A DNA stretch of 32,837 nucleotides. Source: Sphingobium quisquiliarum P25. Its GTDB lineage: Bacteria; Pseudomonadota; Alphaproteobacteria; Sphingomonadales; Sphingomonadaceae. This document shows, piece by piece, positions 32,792-32,837 of the stretch. The notes under the pieces were generated by a model. The model searched no databases, was not told the origin of the DNA, and saw only the letters and a list, made by a program, of their open reading frames with translations. Positions within the stretch are counted from its first letter, which is position 1. Each line of letters begins with the position of its first letter. Location: contig NZ_ATHO01000156.1 of the NCBI RefSeq assembly GCF_000445065.1, forward strand, positions 1-32,837. Reading direction: 5' to 3'. Position numbers and translations under genes: made by a program.

Positions 32792-32837
32792 CTGCTCGCT
32801 CGACCTTATCGGCGCGCAGCAGCGACTGCTGGTCGAA
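32792..32837 (+). repeat. Start of a third tandem repeat unit, cut by the window edge
   Basis: The last 46 bases repeat 27718-27763 and 30255-30300, part of the rhaB tail. At least one further joint therefore exists; the total copy number cannot be seen. Confidence 0.93.

Overview
The window reads as a chromosomal stretch of a sphingomonad (Alphaproteobacteria, order Sphingomonadales; Sphingobium, Novosphingobium or Sphingomonas-like). This rests on the high GC content, two large TonB-dependent receptors, the style of the protein families, and an inverted repeat built on the TTCGACTTCGCTCAG motif, which I associate with sphingomonad genomes. The genus is inference. I see no RNA genes, CRISPR array, insertion sequence or phage genes.

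Layout. (1) 1-7444 is a mixed region: the start of a membrane-anchored GAF/coiled-coil sensor (minus, runs off the left edge), a SWIB-domain protein (minus), an SDR oxidoreductase, a TonB-dependent receptor with a strong terminator, and a PAS-GGDEF-EAL c-di-GMP protein. (2) 7533-18531 is a compact minus-strand catechol meta-cleavage operon. In transcription order it encodes 2-hydroxymuconic semialdehyde dehydrogenase, 2-oxopent-4-enoate hydratase, 4-oxalocrotonate decarboxylase, an acyl-CoA dehydrogenase, 4-oxalocrotonate tautomerase, acylating acetaldehyde dehydrogenase, 4-hydroxy-2-oxovalerate aldolase, then after a 103-bp gap a XylT-type ferredoxin, a GlcG/HbpS-like protein, catechol 2,3-dioxygenase and a TonB-dependent receptor. 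A divergent LysR regulator (18649-19542) lies upstream. (3) 19582-21917 holds a TetR regulator and a SelO-type protein AMPylase. (4) 22047-32837 is an L-rhamnose catabolic locus: rhamnose isomerase, a secreted-type esterase and a fused aldolase/lactaldehyde dehydrogenase on the minus strand; divergently a rhamnulokinase, an L-lactate dehydrogenase and a RhaT symporter.

How the genes work together. The catechol operon takes catechol through ring opening, oxidation to oxalocrotonate, tautomerisation, decarboxylation, hydration and aldol cleavage to pyruvate and acetyl-CoA. The hydrolase for the alternative branch is absent. The rhamnose genes form a full route from import (RhaT) through isomerisation, phosphorylation, cleavage to DHAP and L-lactaldehyde, oxidation to L-lactate, and oxidation to pyruvate.

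Most notable. (a) A 2537-bp direct tandem repeat at the right end (27718-30254, 30255-32791, and the first 46 bases of a third copy) duplicates lldD and rhaT and carries a decapitated rhamnulokinase tail; it is either a real amplification or an assembly effect. (b) The same 19-bp near-palindrome, TGATAC-N7-GCATCA, lies before the LysR gene and in the 103-bp gap inside the catechol operon, suggesting that one LysR regulator controls two promoters. (c) An acyl-CoA dehydrogenase is translationally embedded in the meta-cleavage operon. I found no clearly novel defence or mobile system.
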